Shown in pieces: positions 33,036 through 42,566 of a stretch of 64,000 nt of DNA (positions are counted from its first letter, which is position 1; every line of letters starts with the position of its first letter). This DNA comes from Sphingomonas lycopersici (GTDB taxonomy: Bacteria > Pseudomonadota > Alphaproteobacteria > Sphingomonadales > Sphingomonadaceae), in NCBI RefSeq assembly GCF_026130605.1, contig NZ_JANFAU010000002.1, positions 620,001 to 684,000 on the forward strand. Reading direction: 5' to 3'. The notes under the pieces were generated by a model that was not told the origin of the DNA, made no database searches, and saw only the letters and a program-made list of their open reading frames with translations. The position numbers were made by a program, and so were the translations under genes.

Positions 33036-34513
33036 CCGATACCCAGATCCGCTACGTCCGCCCGCCGCTCGCCCGCGCCGATCTGCTGCGCGAGGCAGCA
33101 TATATCGACGGCGCGTGGGTGACCGCCGATACGACGCTCGAGGTGACCAACCCCGCGACCGGGGTGGCGATCGGCACGGTGCCGATGATGGGCGCCGCCG
33201 AGGCGGAACGCGCGGTGGCGGCGGCATCGGCGGCCTTCCCGGCGTGGAAGGCCAAGTCCGCCAAGGAGCGCGCGACGATCCTCAAGCGCTGGTATGCGCT
33301 GATGGAACAGCATGGCGACGATCTCGCCACCTTGATGACCGCCGAACAGGGCAAGCCGCTGGCCGAGGCGCGCGGCGAAGTCTCCTATGCCGCGGCATTC
33401 CTCGAATGGTTCGCGGAGGAAGCGCGGCGGATCAACGGGCTGACCATTCCGGGCCACGCCGCCGACAAGCGGCTGGTGGTGGTGCAGGAGCCGGTCGGGG
33501 TGGTCGCGGCGATCACACCGTGGAACTTCCCCGCCGCGATGATCACCCGCAAGGTCGGCCCGGCGCTCGCCGCAGGGTGCACCGTCGTGCTCAAGCCCGC
33601 CGAGCTCACCCCCTATTCGGCGCTCGCGCTGGCGGTGCTGGCCGAGGAAGCCGGGGTGCCCAAAGGGGTGCTCAACATCATCACCGGCGATGCGCCGGCG
33701 ATCGGCGAGGTGCTCACCACCGACCCGCGCGTCGCCAAATTCACCTTCACCGGCTCGACCCCGGTGGGCAAATTGCTCGCCGCCAAATGCGCCGGGACGG
33801 TCAAGCGCGTCAGCCTCGAACTCGGCGGGAATGCCCCGTTCATCGTGTTCGACGATGCCGATCTCGACAAGGCGGTGGCGGGCGTGATCGCCTCGAAGTT
33901 CCGCAACACCGGGCAGACCTGCGTCTGCGCCAATCGCATCTATGTCCAGGACGGCATCTACGACGCTTTCGCCGAGCGGCTGGCGGCGGCGGTGAAGAAA
34001 CTGGTGGTCGGCGACGGGCTTGCCGGCGAGACCCAGCAAGGCCCGCTGATCGACGGCCGCGCGCGCGACAAGGTGATCGCGCATGTCGAGGATGCGGTCG
34101 CGCGCGGCGCGCATCTGGTGACCGGCGGGCATTCGCTTCCCGGCGCGGGGAGCTTTTTCGAGCCGACCGTGCTCACCGCGGTGCCGACCGACGCCTTGCT
34201 GTGCCGCGAGGAGACCTTCGGCCCGGTCGCCGGGCTGGTGCGCTTCACCACCGAGGCGGAGGTGATCGCGCTCGCCAATGATACCTCCGCGGGGCTCGCC
34301 GCCTATCTGTTCACCCGCGATCTTTCGCGGACGTGGCGGGTCGGCGAAGCGCTGCAATATGGCATGGTGGGGATCAATACCGGGCTGATCTCGACCGAGG
34401 TCGCGCCGTTCGGCGGGGTCAAGCAATCGGGGATCGGCCGCGAGGGATCGGTCTACGGCATCCGCGATTATGTCGACACCAAGACGCTCTGCTTCGAGAT
34501 CGAGGCGGGGTGA
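33032..34513 (+). CDS. gabD: Succinate-semialdehyde dehydrogenase
   Basis: A 493-residue NAD(P)-dependent dehydrogenase that oxidises succinate semialdehyde to succinate. GabD hallmarks are AAITPWNFPAAMITRKVGPA, ELGGNAPFIVFDDAD, the redox pair CVC in NTGQTCVCANRIYVQ and the C-terminal PFGGVKQSGIGREGS. Translationally coupled to the IclR gene. It would remove the succinate semialdehyde made by HpaI, finishing the pathway to the TCA cycle. The family assignment is strong. Confidence 0.9.
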   Translation: MTDTQIRYVRPPLARADLLREAAYIDGAWVTADTTLEVTNPATGVAIGTVPMMGAAEAERAVAAASAAFPAWKAKSAKERATILKRWYALMEQHGDDLATLMTAEQGKPLAEARGEVSYAAAFLEWFAEEARRINGLTIPGHAADKRLVVVQEPVGVVAAITPWNFPAAMITRKVGPALAAGCTVVLKPAELTPYSALALAVLAEEAGVPKGVLNIITGDAPAIGEVLTTDPRVAKFTFTGSTPVGKLLAAKCAGTVKRVSLELGGNAPFIVFDDADLDKAVAGVIASKFRNTGQTCVCANRIYVQDGIYDAFAERLAAAVKKLVVGDGLAGETQQGPLIDGRARDKVIAHVEDAVARGAHLVTGGHSLPGAGSFFEPTVLTAVPTDALLCREETFGPVAGLVRFTTEAEVIALANDTSAGLAAYLFTRDLSRTWRVGEALQYGMVGINTGLISTEVAPFGGVKQSGIGREGSVYGIRDYVDTKTLCFEIEAG

Positions 34514-34532
34514 GCTAACCAGCCTGTCATTC

Positions 34533-34618
34533 ACCGTCATGCCGGACTTGATCCGGCATCCAGAGCCGCAGACGACAGCATTCGTGGCTCTGGATGCCGG
34601 GTCGAGCCCGGCATGACG
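34533..34618. repeat. Family C inverted repeat pair
   Basis: Facing GTCATGCCGGACTTGATCCGG-type units follow gabD. The remaining gap up to 34774 (about 155 bases) shows no further gene or clear site. Confidence 0.85.
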
Positions 34619-34774
34619 ATTGAAATGGGTCGCGAAGACTGGATCGCAGAATCAAGCTTAATCAGCGACGTACCGGATCGTTTACCGTGTCGCGCAACCG
34701 ATCGTTCAGCACCGCTGCCTAGATCGCCTCCAACCCCGGCACTCGCACGGGTGTGAGAGGGCAAATAATAATCG

Positions 34775-36004
34775 ATGGAAGCGGCGACCATCTTCACTGC
34801 CGTTTCGCTGATGATGTTCGCCAATGGCCTCGTGCTCGTCCTGGTCTCGCGCGATCTCCCGGCCGAATTGCGCCCGGCGGCGAACTGGTGGCAAATCGGC
34901 ACGATGCTGATCGCGATCGGCTGCGCGGTCTTCGCCTTCGGCGCGCCCTTGCCGCGGCCGGTGATGCTGTTCGGCGCGAATGCCACGATGGTGCTCGGGC
35001 TGACCGCCTATCAGGCCGCGATCCAATCCTTTTGCGGCAAACGCGCGCGTCCGGTGCAGCTGTTGCCCGCCGCGATCGCGATCTCCTGCGGCTTATGGTT
35101 CTCGCTGGTGACGCCCGATTTCCGGATGCGCGTGCTGGCGGTCTCGGCGGTGTGGGACTGGCTGATGCTCGCCAGCATCGTCGAGCTGCGCCGCGGATCG
35201 CGCGACACCGCATCGGTCAGCAGCAGGATCCTGATCGGCATTTTCGCGCTGGTGCTGGTCTATACATTGGTCCGGCTGGCCGCCTATCTCAGCATGGGGC
35301 TCGGCCCCGATTTCGCGCTCGAAACCGGCTCGGCCTGGCCCAATCTCGTCTCGCCGATCATCATGACCTTGCTGCCGGTCGTCGGCACCACCGCCTTCCT
35401 GCTGATGTGCTCGGACCGATTGCGCCGCCAGCTCGAAACCGCCGCCGCGACCGATTATCTCACCGGGCTGCCCAACCGCCGCGCCTTCTCCGAACAGGCC
35501 GCGACCTCGTTCGACGCGGCGCGGCGGCGCGCGGACGATCTGGCCGTCGCGGTGCTCGACATCGATCATTTCAAATGGGTCAACGACACCCACGGCCACG
35601 ATGTCGGCGATCAGGCGCTGGCGCATGTCGCGCATTGCCTGGCCGAGGAGGCGCGCGACACCGGGATGATCGCGCGCACCGGCGGCGAGGAATTCACCGT
35701 GCTGCTCGCCGGGCTCGGGCCCGCCGAAGCGATCGCGGCGGTCGAGCGGATGCTCCGCGCGGTCGAGCGCGCGTCGTTCGACCACGGCCTCGCGCCGGTG
35801 CCGCTGACGCTCTCCGCCGGCATCGCCGCGCGCGCCGGCGACCAGACGTTCGACGAAATGCTGCGCCGCGCCGACAATGCGCTGTATCGCGCCAAGCACG
35901 CGGGGCGAAACCGCCTCGCGGTGTCGCCACTGCCCGATCCGGTATCGGCGCCCGTGATCGCGCCGCGCAGGGAGCAGCGGCGGCGGGTCGGCGCGGTCGG
36001 TTAG
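34775..36004 (+). CDS. Membrane-anchored diguanylate cyclase (GGDEF)
   Basis: A 409-residue protein with about six N-terminal hydrophobic segments (residues 1-210) and a C-terminal GGDEF domain (about 225-385) that makes cyclic di-GMP. Visible motifs are TDYLTGLPNRRAF, DIDHFKWVNDTHGHDVGD and the active site RTGGEEF. The inhibitory I-site is altered: the position that is normally RxxD nine to six residues before GGEEF reads RDTG, so the Asp is missing. A Pro/Arg-rich tail follows. It stands alone between gabD and the convergent pyrG. Confidence 0.88.
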   Translation: MEAATIFTAVSLMMFANGLVLVLVSRDLPAELRPAANWWQIGTMLIAIGCAVFAFGAPLPRPVMLFGANATMVLGLTAYQAAIQSFCGKRARPVQLLPAAIAISCGLWFSLVTPDFRMRVLAVSAVWDWLMLASIVELRRGSRDTASVSSRILIGIFALVLVYTLVRLAAYLSMGLGPDFALETGSAWPNLVSPIIMTLLPVVGTTAFLLMCSDRLRRQLETAAATDYLTGLPNRRAFSEQAATSFDAARRRADDLAVAVLDIDHFKWVNDTHGHDVGDQALAHVAHCLAEEARDTGMIARTGGEEFTVLLAGLGPAEAIAAVERMLRAVERASFDHGLAPVPLTLSAGIAARAGDQTFDEMLRRADNALYRAKHAGRNRLAVSPLPDPVSAPVIAPRREQRRRVGAVG

Positions 36005-36012
36005 GCCGGCTT

Positions 36013-36122
36013 CTCCCCTCCCTTGAACAAGGGAGAGGCCGGGGGTGGGTTGGCCGGCGAAGAAGCGGGCCGGTGCCCCCATACCCACCCACCCCCAGCC
36101 CCTCCCTTCACGAGGGACGGGA
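36013..36122. repeat. Family F paired hairpins
   Basis: Two CTCCCCTCCCTTG-type units face each other with GGGGGTGGGT and ACCCACCCCC between them. This fills the gap between the convergent GGDEF gene and pyrG. Confidence 0.82.
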
Positions 36123-36142
36123 GCAAGGAGGAGGTGGGTGGT

Positions 36143-37777
36143 TTAGACCAGCCGGCTCTGCCGCACCGCCGCTTCGATGAAGCTGGTGAACAAGGGGTGC
36201 GGATCGAACGGCTTGGATTTCAGCTCGGGGTGGAACTGGACCCCGACGAACCACGGATGATCGGGCCGCTCGACGATCTCGGGCAGCGTCCCGTCGGGCG
36301 ACATGCCCGAAAAGACCAGCCCGCCCTTTTCGAGCACGTCGCGATAGGCGGTGTTGACTTCCCAGCGGTGGCGGTGCCGCTCGCTGATCGTCGTATCGCC
36401 ATAGATGGCCGCGACGCGGCTGTTGCCGCCTAGCGTCGCCTCATAGGCGCCGAGCCGCATCGTCCCGCCGAGATCGCCCGACGCCTCGCGCTTCTCGAGC
36501 CCGTCGCGCCCCATCCATTCGGTGATCAGCCCGACGACCGGCTCATCGGTCGGGCCGAATTCGGTCGACGAGGCATTGGCGATCCCGCCCAGATCGCGCG
36601 CGCCCTCGATGCACGCCATCTGCATCCCGAAGCAGATCCCGAAATAGGGGATCTCGCGCTCGCGGGCGAAGCGCACGCTGGCGATCTTGCCCTCCGCGCC
36701 GCGCTCGCCGAACGCGCCGGGGACGAGGATCGCGTGGCACGGCTCGAGATGCGCGGCGATCTCGGCATCGTCGCCCTCGAACAATTCGGCGTCGATCCAG
36801 CGGATGTTGACCTTCACCCGATTCGCGATCCCGCCGTGGACCAGCGCCTCGTTGAGCGACTTGTATGCGTCCTGCAGCCCGACATATTTGCCGACCACGC
36901 CGACGGTCACCTCGCCCTCGGGGTTGGTCAGGCGATCCACGATCTCCGACCAGCGCGAGAGATCGGGCGCCGAGGACGGGACGATGCCAAAGGCGCGCAG
37001 CACCTCCGAATCGAGCCCCTCGGCATGATATTGCAGCGGCACCGCATAGATGCTCTTGGCGTCGAGCGCCGGGATCACCGCGCTTTCGGGGACGTTGCAG
37101 AACAAGGCGATCTTGGCGCGCTCGCTCGCCGGCAGCGGATGTTCGCAGCGACACACCAGCACGTCGGGCTGGACGCCCAAGGCGGCGAGTTCGCGCACCG
37201 AATGCTGGGTCGGCTTGGTCTTCAATTCGCCCGCTGCGGCGATGAACGGGACGAGCGTGACGTGGATCGAGATCGCATTGCCACGCCCGACCTCGTTCTT
37301 GAGCTGGCGGATCGCCTCGATGAACGGCAGCGATTCGATGTCGCCCACCGTGCCGCCGATCTCGCACAGCACGAAATCGAGATCGTCGGTCTCGTCCTTG
37401 GCGAAGGCCTTGATCGCATCGGTGACGTGCGGGATCACCTGCACCGTAGCGCCGAGATAGTCGCCGCGCCGCTCGCGCTGGATGATCTGCTGATAGATCC
37501 GGCCCGAGGTGACATTATCGCTCTGCCGCGCCGCGACCCCGGTGAACCGCTCATAATGGCCGAGATCGAGGTCGGTTTCCGCCCCGTCGTCGGTCACATA
37601 GACTTCGCCGTGCTGATAGGGACTCATCGTCCCCGGATCGACGTTGAGATAGGGATCGAACTTACGGATGCGGACACGATAGCCGCGCGCCTGCAAGAGC
37701 GCCGCGAGCGATGCCGCCATGAGACCCTTGCCGAGCGAGGAAACCACGCCGCCGGTGATGAAAATGAACCGCGCCAT
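36143..37777 (-). CDS. pyrG: CTP synthase
   Basis: A 544-residue enzyme that makes CTP from UTP, ATP and glutamine. The N-terminal synthase domain begins [21 protein letters not shown] with the P-loop-like [10 protein letters not shown] and the [19 protein letters not shown] segment. The C-terminal class I glutamine amidotransferase has its nucleophile in [10 protein letters not shown] and the His-Glu pair in [10 protein letters not shown]. Full family length. It lies downstream of secG on the same strand, a common sphingomonad order. Confidence 0.97.
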   Translation of the reverse strand: MARFIFITGGVVSSLGKGLMAASLAALLQARGYRVRIRKFDPYLNVDPGTMSPYQHGEVYVTDDGAETDLDLGHYERFTGVAARQSDNVTSGRIYQQIIQRERRGDYLGATVQVIPHVTDAIKAFAKDETDDLDFVLCEIGGTVGDIESLPFIEAIRQLKNEVGRGNAISIHVTLVPFIAAAGELKTKPTQHSVRELAALGVQPDVLVCRCEHPLPASERAKIALFCNVPESAVIPALDAKSIYAVPLQYHAEGLDSEVLRAFGIVPSSAPDLSRWSEIVDRLTNPEGEVTVGVVGKYVGLQDAYKSLNEALVHGGIANRVKVNIRWIDAELFEGDDAEIAAHLEPCHAILVPGAFGERGAEGKIASVRFAREREIPYFGICFGMQMACIEGARDLGGIANASSTEFGPTDEPVVGLITEWMGRDGLEKREASGDLGGTMRLGAYEATLGGNSRVAAIYGDTTISERHRHRWEVNTAYRDVLEKGGLVFSGMSPDGTLPEIVERPDHPWFVGVQFHPELKSKPFDPHPLFTSFIEAAVRQSRLV

Positions 37778-37864
37778 GGGAGATAACGCCTAGCCTCGAA
37801 ACAATGAACAGGACAAGCGCCTGCGTGCGCGCAGGCGCGATAAAATCCGGCGAACCGTTAAAAA

Positions 37865-38230
37865 TCAGCGCGCGAGCGGCACGCCGCTATTGTCGGCCGG
37901 CGCGGGCTGCCCCTGCGGCTGCGCCGCGGCGGGCGGCGCGCTCGGCGCGGGCGCCTGCTGCTGCGCCGGCGCCGAGCGCTGGAGCGAGGTATCGACCGAG
38001 GTGGTGCTGCGCGTCGCCGCCAGTACCGCCAGCGCGATCGACATCAGCACGAAGATCGTCGCCAGGATCGCCGTCGTCCGCGTCAGGAAGTCCGCCGCGC
38101 CACGCGCGGACATCAGCCCCGCCGGGCTGCCGCTGGACGTCAGCCCGCCCCCCTCCGACCGTTGCATCAGAATCACCGTCACCAGCGCGGCGGCGATGAT
38201 GGCATGGACGACAAGGAGAAAGGTGAACAT
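37865..38230 (-). CDS. secG: Preprotein translocase subunit SecG
   Basis: A 121-residue inner membrane protein with two hydrophobic segments. The first is MFTFLLVVHAIIAAALVTVILMQ, the loop is the conserved RSEGGGLTSSGSPAGLMSARG, and the second begins FLTRTTAILATIF. A long Ala/Pro/Gln tail of about 40 residues follows, common in alphaproteobacterial SecG. It assists SecYEG protein export. The start at 38230 gives the conserved N-terminus; the longer frame does not. pyrG follows 87 bases downstream. Confidence 0.92.
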   Translation of the reverse strand: MFTFLLVVHAIIAAALVTVILMQRSEGGGLTSSGSPAGLMSARGAADFLTRTTAILATIFVLMSIALAVLAATRSTTSVDTSLQRSAPAQQQAPAPSAPPAAAQPQGQPAPADNSGVPLAR

Positions 38231-38336
38231 CGAGCTTCCAAAATTGCCTGCGTGGGCGGACCGGCGGCACATAGGGAGCAATCGCGATCAGGGCAATGCC
38301 GGGATCGCGCAGGTGCCTCCCCCTCGCCCTTTTAGC

Positions 38337-38434
38337 TCCCCTCCCGGGTGAAGGGAGGGGCTGGGGGTGGGTGGGTGTGAGGCGGGCGATGCGGCGCAAC
38401 CCACCCCCGACCCTCCCTTGTTCAAGGGAGGGGA
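38337..38434. repeat. Family F paired hairpins
   Basis: Two CTCCCCTCCC-type units face each other with GGGGGTGGGTGGG-type middle arms. It takes up about 100 of the 336 bases between the divergent secG and MarR genes; the remainder holds their promoters and shows no gene. Confidence 0.82.
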
Positions 38435-38566
38435 GAAGGCAGGCCAGGCGCATCCCCGCCCTCGCCCGTCACCGAAATCGTGACACCTCTGAAACCAGCC
38501 GCGCCCAGCCGCGTTGAGGCGCTATGAACCTGCCGGTCCCGGCCCCCTAAAGATCGGAATGTCGCT

Positions 38567-38995
38567 GTGCCGAGTTTTTCACAGCCGGAACTGAGTTCGT
38601 GGATGAACACGCTGGTCGGCTATGTGCGGTCCGGCGAGCCCGATCTCACGAACCGCCAAATGGCTCTATTGCTTGTGGTTTATCTGAGCCCAGGCCCGCA
38701 TACCGTGCGTGGGCTGGCCCGGATCCTCAATGTCTCGAAACCGGTTGTCACGCGCGCCTTGAATAGACTGGGCGCGCTCGGCTATCTGCGCCGCCAGCGT
38801 GACGATAGCGACAAGCGCAATATATTTGTCGCGCAGACATCCGAAGGGGCAATTTTTCTTGAGGAGTTCGGCCATCTCATCGGCGACGGGGAACGATCGC
38901 CCGTCCGCAACGGCGGCACCGCGGAGCTTCGCACTGACGGGCCGCTCGCGCCCGCTCGATCCGCGCACCAACGCGGTACGTCCGGACATCGCTGA
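38567..38995 (+). CDS. MarR-family regulator with a likely out-of-frame C-terminus
   Basis: A winged-helix regulator of 142 residues. The conserved core is WMNTLVGYVRSGEPDLTNRQ, TVRGLARILNVSKPVVTRAL (recognition helix) and LRRQRDDSDKRNIFV (wing). The last 33 or so residues, from about GDGERSPV, look like the neighbouring SH3 gene read in another frame, so the native end may be near 38890. The frame opens with GTG at 38567; an ATG at 38603 (MNTLVGY) is the alternative start. It lies upstream of argC and the Entner-Doudoroff genes. Role unknown. Confidence 0.7.
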   Translation: MPSFSQPELSSWMNTLVGYVRSGEPDLTNRQMALLLVVYLSPGPHTVRGLARILNVSKPVVTRALNRLGALGYLRRQRDDSDKRNIFVAQTSEGAIFLEEFGHLIGDGERSPVRNGGTAELRTDGPLAPARSAHQRGTSGHR

Positions 38996-39233
38996 TGTCC
39001 GGCTGGCCGAATATGTCTTCGCGCCGCATTACGCTGCCGCGGTGGAACGCCGCATAGCCGCGGAGACGGTGCTGCGCGCCGCGCGGCCGGTCGATTCCGA
39101 AGCCCTCGCGACGCTCGGCGCGGGCGAGCCGTTCGAATTGCTCGACGTGACCGGCGGCGACGCCTGGGGCATCGCCACCGCGCACGGGCTGGTCGGCTAT
39201 CTCGACGCCGCGCTGCTGGAAAACCCGGCATGA
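38859..39233 (+). CDS. SH3-like domain protein upstream of argC
   Basis: About 124 residues ending in an SH3-type domain: ATLGAGEPFELLDVTGGDAW, then GIATAHGLVGYLDAALL. The upstream RSFALTGRSRPLDPRTNAVRPDIADVRLAEYVFAPHYA segment resembles the start of C40/NlpC-P60 peptidases of sphingomonads, but no peptidase domain follows because the frame stops by overlapping the argC start (ATGA). The start is uncertain. A TTG at 38859 has AAGGGG about nine bases upstream, and an earlier GTG is at 38799. The region overlaps the MarR frame by up to 137 bases. Confidence 0.6.
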   Translation: MRSSAISSATGNDRPSATAAPRSFALTGRSRPLDPRTNAVRPDIADVRLAEYVFAPHYAAAVERRIAAETVLRAARPVDSEALATLGAGEPFELLDVTGGDAWGIATAHGLVGYLDAALLENPA

Positions 39234-40147
39234 GCAAGAGCGTGTTCATCGACGGCGCGGTCGGCACCACCGGGCTCGAAATCCGCGAGCGGCTCGAAGG
39301 GCGCGACGGGCTGTCGCTGATCCTGCTCGACGAGGCGCGCCGCAAGGATCGCGAGGCACGCCGCGAGGCGCTCAACAGCGCCGATTTCGTCATCCTGTGC
39401 CTTCCCGACGACGCCGCGCGCGAGGCGGTGGCGCTGATCGACAATCCGCATACCCGCGTGATCGACGCGTCCAGCGCGCATCGCGTCGCCGAGGGCTGGA
39501 CCTACGGCTTTCCCGAACTCGGCTTCGACGTCGTCAACGCGCGCTTCGTGTCGAATCCCGGCTGCTACCCGACCGGCTTTCTCGCTCTGGTCGCGCCGTT
39601 GGTGCGCGCCGGGCTGATCCCGGCGGACTGGCCGCTCACCGTCAACGCCGTCTCGGGCTATTCGGGCGGCGGCAAGGCGTTGATCGAACGGTTCGAGAAC
39701 GACGAGACGCTGGCGTATCGCGATTACGGCTTCGGCCTCGCGCACAAGCATCTCCCCGAGATGCAGCGCCACGCCGGGCTCGCTTATGCCCCGGTCTTCG
39801 CGCCGATGGTGATCCGCGCGCATCGCGGGATGGTGGTCGAGGTGCCGCTGCCGCTCGCCGCCCTGCCGACCCGGCCGGGGCGCGACGCGATCCTCGCCAC
39901 GCTGACCGCCGCCTTCGCCGGCAGCCCGATCGTCACGGTGCATCACGGCCAGCCCGACGAACTGCTCGTGCGCGAATCCGCCGCGGGCAACGACCGGCTC
40001 GACCTTTACGTCTTCGCCGGCGCGGACGGTGCGCAGGCGCGGCTCGTCGCGACGCTCGACAATCTCGGCAAGGGCGCATCGGGCGCGGCGGTCCAGAGCC
40101 TCAATCTGATGGCCGGGCTCGATCCGCTCGCCGGCCTCAATCTGTAG
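39230..40147 (+). CDS. argC: N-acetyl-gamma-glutamyl-phosphate reductase (short type)
   Basis: A 305-residue NADPH-dependent reductase in arginine biosynthesis. It has the N-terminal dinucleotide fold (VFIDGAVGTTGLEI), the catalytic Cys in SNPGCYPTGF and the GYSGGGKAL segment. The protein is of the shorter type 2 class. The start overlaps the SH3 gene stop, and zwf starts 10 bases after its stop. It is unexpected to find argC leading an Entner-Doudoroff operon. Confidence 0.93.
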   Translation: MSKSVFIDGAVGTTGLEIRERLEGRDGLSLILLDEARRKDREARREALNSADFVILCLPDDAAREAVALIDNPHTRVIDASSAHRVAEGWTYGFPELGFDVVNARFVSNPGCYPTGFLALVAPLVRAGLIPADWPLTVNAVSGYSGGGKALIERFENDETLAYRDYGFGLAHKHLPEMQRHAGLAYAPVFAPMVIRAHRGMVVEVPLPLAALPTRPGRDAILATLTAAFAGSPIVTVHHGQPDELLVRESAAGNDRLDLYVFAGADGAQARLVATLDNLGKGASGAAVQSLNLMAGLDPLAGLNL

Positions 40148-40156
40148 GGAGATACA

Positions 40157-41620
40157 ATGCAGCGTAACCCCGTCGCCAAGCTGCTGTTGTTCGGCGCGAC
40201 CGGCGATCTCGCGCAGCGCATGCTGCTGCCCTCGCTCTACAATCTGCATGCCGACGGGCTGCTTGCGCCGGGGCTGACGATCACCGGCTCGGCGCGCTCC
40301 GACCTCGACGACGCGGGGTATCGCAAATTCGCCAGGGAAGCACTCGATCATTACCTTCCCGATGATCGCAAGCAGGCCAAGACGATCGCGAGCTTCCTCG
40401 ATCGGCTGAGCTACCAGCCCGCCGACCTGTCGGACGAAAAGACCTACCAGCCGCTCGCCGACAAGGTGGGCGACGTTTCGGGCGGCCTCGCGATCTTCCT
40501 CTCGACCGCGCCGTCGCTGTTCGAGCCGGCGGTGAAGGGGCTCGCCGCGGTCGGGCTGGCCGGCGATACCGTGCGGATCGGGCTGGAAAAGCCGCTCGGC
40601 TACGATCTCGCGTCGAGCCGCGAGATCAACGACACGGTGGCGCGGGTCTTCCCCGAGGACCGGATCTTCCGCATCGATCACTATCTCGGCAAGGAGACGG
40701 TGCAGAACATCCTCGCGCTGCGCTTCGGCAATTCCTTCTTTGAGCCGGTGTGGAACGCGCGCGGGATCGACAATGTCCAGATCACCGTCGCCGAGACGGT
40801 CGGGCTGGAGGATCGCGCGAGCTATTATGACGGCGCCGGCGCGCTGCGCGACATGGTGGCGAATCATATGCTCCAGCTCGTCGCGCTGATCGCGATGGAG
40901 CCGCCCGCCCGCTTCGACACCAGTGCGATCCGCGACGAAAAGGCCAAGGTTTTCCGGTCTTTGCGCCAGATGAAGCCCGAGGAAGTGCCGCACAATACGG
41001 TAATCGGCCAATATCTCGGCGGCGCGGTGAACGGCGCGATCGTTAAGGGCTATGACGAGGAACTCGGCCGGGATTCGAACACCGAGACGTTCGTCGCGGT
41101 CAAGGCGCATGTCGACAATTGGCGCTGGCAGGGCGTGCCCTTCTATCTGCGCACCGGCAAGCGCATGACCGCGCGCCGCTCGGAAATCGCGATCCAGTTC
41201 AAGCCGGTGCCGCATTCGATGTTCGCCGGGCGCGGCGGGCTGCTCCAGCCCAACATGCTGATCATCCGCCTCCAGCCGGAGGAATATATCCAGCTGCTGG
41301 TGATGGCGAAGGAGCCGGGGCTCGATCGCGACGGCATCCGGCTGCGCGAAGTGCCGCTCAACCTCAGCCTCGATGCCGAATTCGCCGGCACGCGGCGGCG
41401 GATCGCTTACGAACGGCTGCTGCTCGATCTGATCGAGGGCGACCAGACATTGTTCGTCCGCCGCGACGAGGTGGAGGCGCAATGGACGTGGATCGACGCG
41501 ATCCGCGCCGGCTGGACCGCCAACGACATGAAGCCGAAGCATTATCCGGCCGGCACCTGGGGGCCTTCCGCCGCGATCGCGCTGACCGAGCGCGACGGGG
41601 TGACCTGGCAGGACGATTGA
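40157..41620 (+). CDS. zwf: Glucose-6-phosphate 1-dehydrogenase
   Basis: A 487-residue enzyme that makes 6-phosphogluconolactone from glucose-6-phosphate, the first Entner-Doudoroff/pentose phosphate step. Features are the N-terminal NADP fold GATGDLAQRMLLPSLYNLHA, the substrate motif RIDHYLGKETVQN and EKPLGYDL. GGGAG lies six bases before the ATG. It is the first glycolytic gene of the series zwf, pgl, edd, glk, eda. Confidence 0.96.
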   Translation: MQRNPVAKLLLFGATGDLAQRMLLPSLYNLHADGLLAPGLTITGSARSDLDDAGYRKFAREALDHYLPDDRKQAKTIASFLDRLSYQPADLSDEKTYQPLADKVGDVSGGLAIFLSTAPSLFEPAVKGLAAVGLAGDTVRIGLEKPLGYDLASSREINDTVARVFPEDRIFRIDHYLGKETVQNILALRFGNSFFEPVWNARGIDNVQITVAETVGLEDRASYYDGAGALRDMVANHMLQLVALIAMEPPARFDTSAIRDEKAKVFRSLRQMKPEEVPHNTVIGQYLGGAVNGAIVKGYDEELGRDSNTETFVAVKAHVDNWRWQGVPFYLRTGKRMTARRSEIAIQFKPVPHSMFAGRGGLLQPNMLIIRLQPEEYIQLLVMAKEPGLDRDGIRLREVPLNLSLDAEFAGTRRRIAYERLLLDLIEGDQTLFVRRDEVEAQWTWIDAIRAGWTANDMKPKHYPAGTWGPSAAIALTERDGVTWQDD

Positions 41621-41639
41621 TCGACCGCCTGCACTCCCA

Positions 41640-41783
41640 CCGTCACCCCGGCCTTGTGCCGGGGTCCACCGGGAGGCAAAGGCTGGACAAGAGGTTCTTG
41701 CCGTGAGGCTGGAGGCACAGTGGACCCCGGCACAAGCCTGTCCTCAGCGCCTGCCTTGCAGGCAGTCGAAGGGGCCGGGGTGA
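41640..41783. repeat. Family D composite repeat
   Basis: An unusually long copy. CACCCCGGCCTTGTGCCGGGGTCCACCG and a facing unit enclose an extra segment with AGCGCCTGCCTTGCAGGC. It fills most of the zwf-pgl gap of 216 bases. Confidence 0.8.
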
Positions 41784-41836
41784 CGAGAGTTCCAATCTCG
41801 ACTCCCGCCATTGCGGACGCACGATAAGGATTTGAA

Positions 41837-42544
41837 ATGAGCGACGAAATCGAATGGTGGGAATATGACGACGCGGCCGAGATGGCGGACGCGGTCGCCG
41901 GCGATATCGGTTTCATCATCGAAAGCGCGATCGACGCGCGCGGCGCGGCGGTGATCGCGCTTGCCGGGGGCAAGACCCCGGTGCCGGTCTACGAAAAGCT
42001 CGCCGCGACCAAGCTCGACTGGAAGCGCGTGACGATCATCCCGACCGACGAGCGGATCGTCCCGCTGGGCGACGCGCTGTCGAACGTGACGATGATCGGC
42101 AAGACCTTCCTTCCCAAGGGCGCGCGGGTGATCCCGATCGTCCCCAAGGCGACTGACGATTACAAGGCCGCGGGCCGCTCGGCCGATGCGCTGATGCAGG
42201 ATCTGCACTGGCCGCTCGATCTGTGCCTGCTCGGAGTGGGCGGCGACGGGCATACCGCGTCGATCTTCCCCGGCCCCGATTATGACGAGGCGTTGAACGG
42301 CCCGCGCGAGCGGCGCGCGCTGGGGGTGATGCCCGATCCGCTGCCGCCCGAGGCGCCGGTGGCGCGCGTCACCTTGTCGCGTGAAGGCATCGTCACCGCG
42401 CGCGCGCTGATGATCGCAGTGACCGGCGCGGCGAAGAAGAAGGTGATCGAACAGGCGATCGCCAAGGGCGCCGGCTCGCCCTGGCCGATCGGCCGCGTGC
42501 TCGCCGACGCCGAACTGCCGGTGGATATCCACTGGGCGCCGTGA
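41837..42544 (+). CDS. pgl: 6-phosphogluconolactonase
   Basis: A 235-residue enzyme of the NagB/DevB superfamily that hydrolyses 6-phosphogluconolactone. It has ALAGGKTPVPVYEKLA, TDERIVPLGDALSNVTM and the LGVGGDGHTASIFPG motif with the catalytic His. It lies between zwf and edd, as expected for this pathway. Confidence 0.93.
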   Translation: MSDEIEWWEYDDAAEMADAVAGDIGFIIESAIDARGAAVIALAGGKTPVPVYEKLAATKLDWKRVTIIPTDERIVPLGDALSNVTMIGKTFLPKGARVIPIVPKATDDYKAAGRSADALMQDLHWPLDLCLLGVGGDGHTASIFPGPDYDEALNGPRERRALGVMPDPLPPEAPVARVTLSREGIVTARALMIAVTGAAKKKVIEQAIAKGAGSPWPIGRVLADAELPVDIHWAP

Positions 42545-42566
42545 GACTCCCGCACCGCCGCCCTCC

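Noticed and set aside
5978..34513. Catabolic block as a recently acquired genomic island
   Set aside because: No integrase, transposase or duplicated tRNA end was seen, and the GC-rich style matches the neighbours; position next to a tRNA is not enough.
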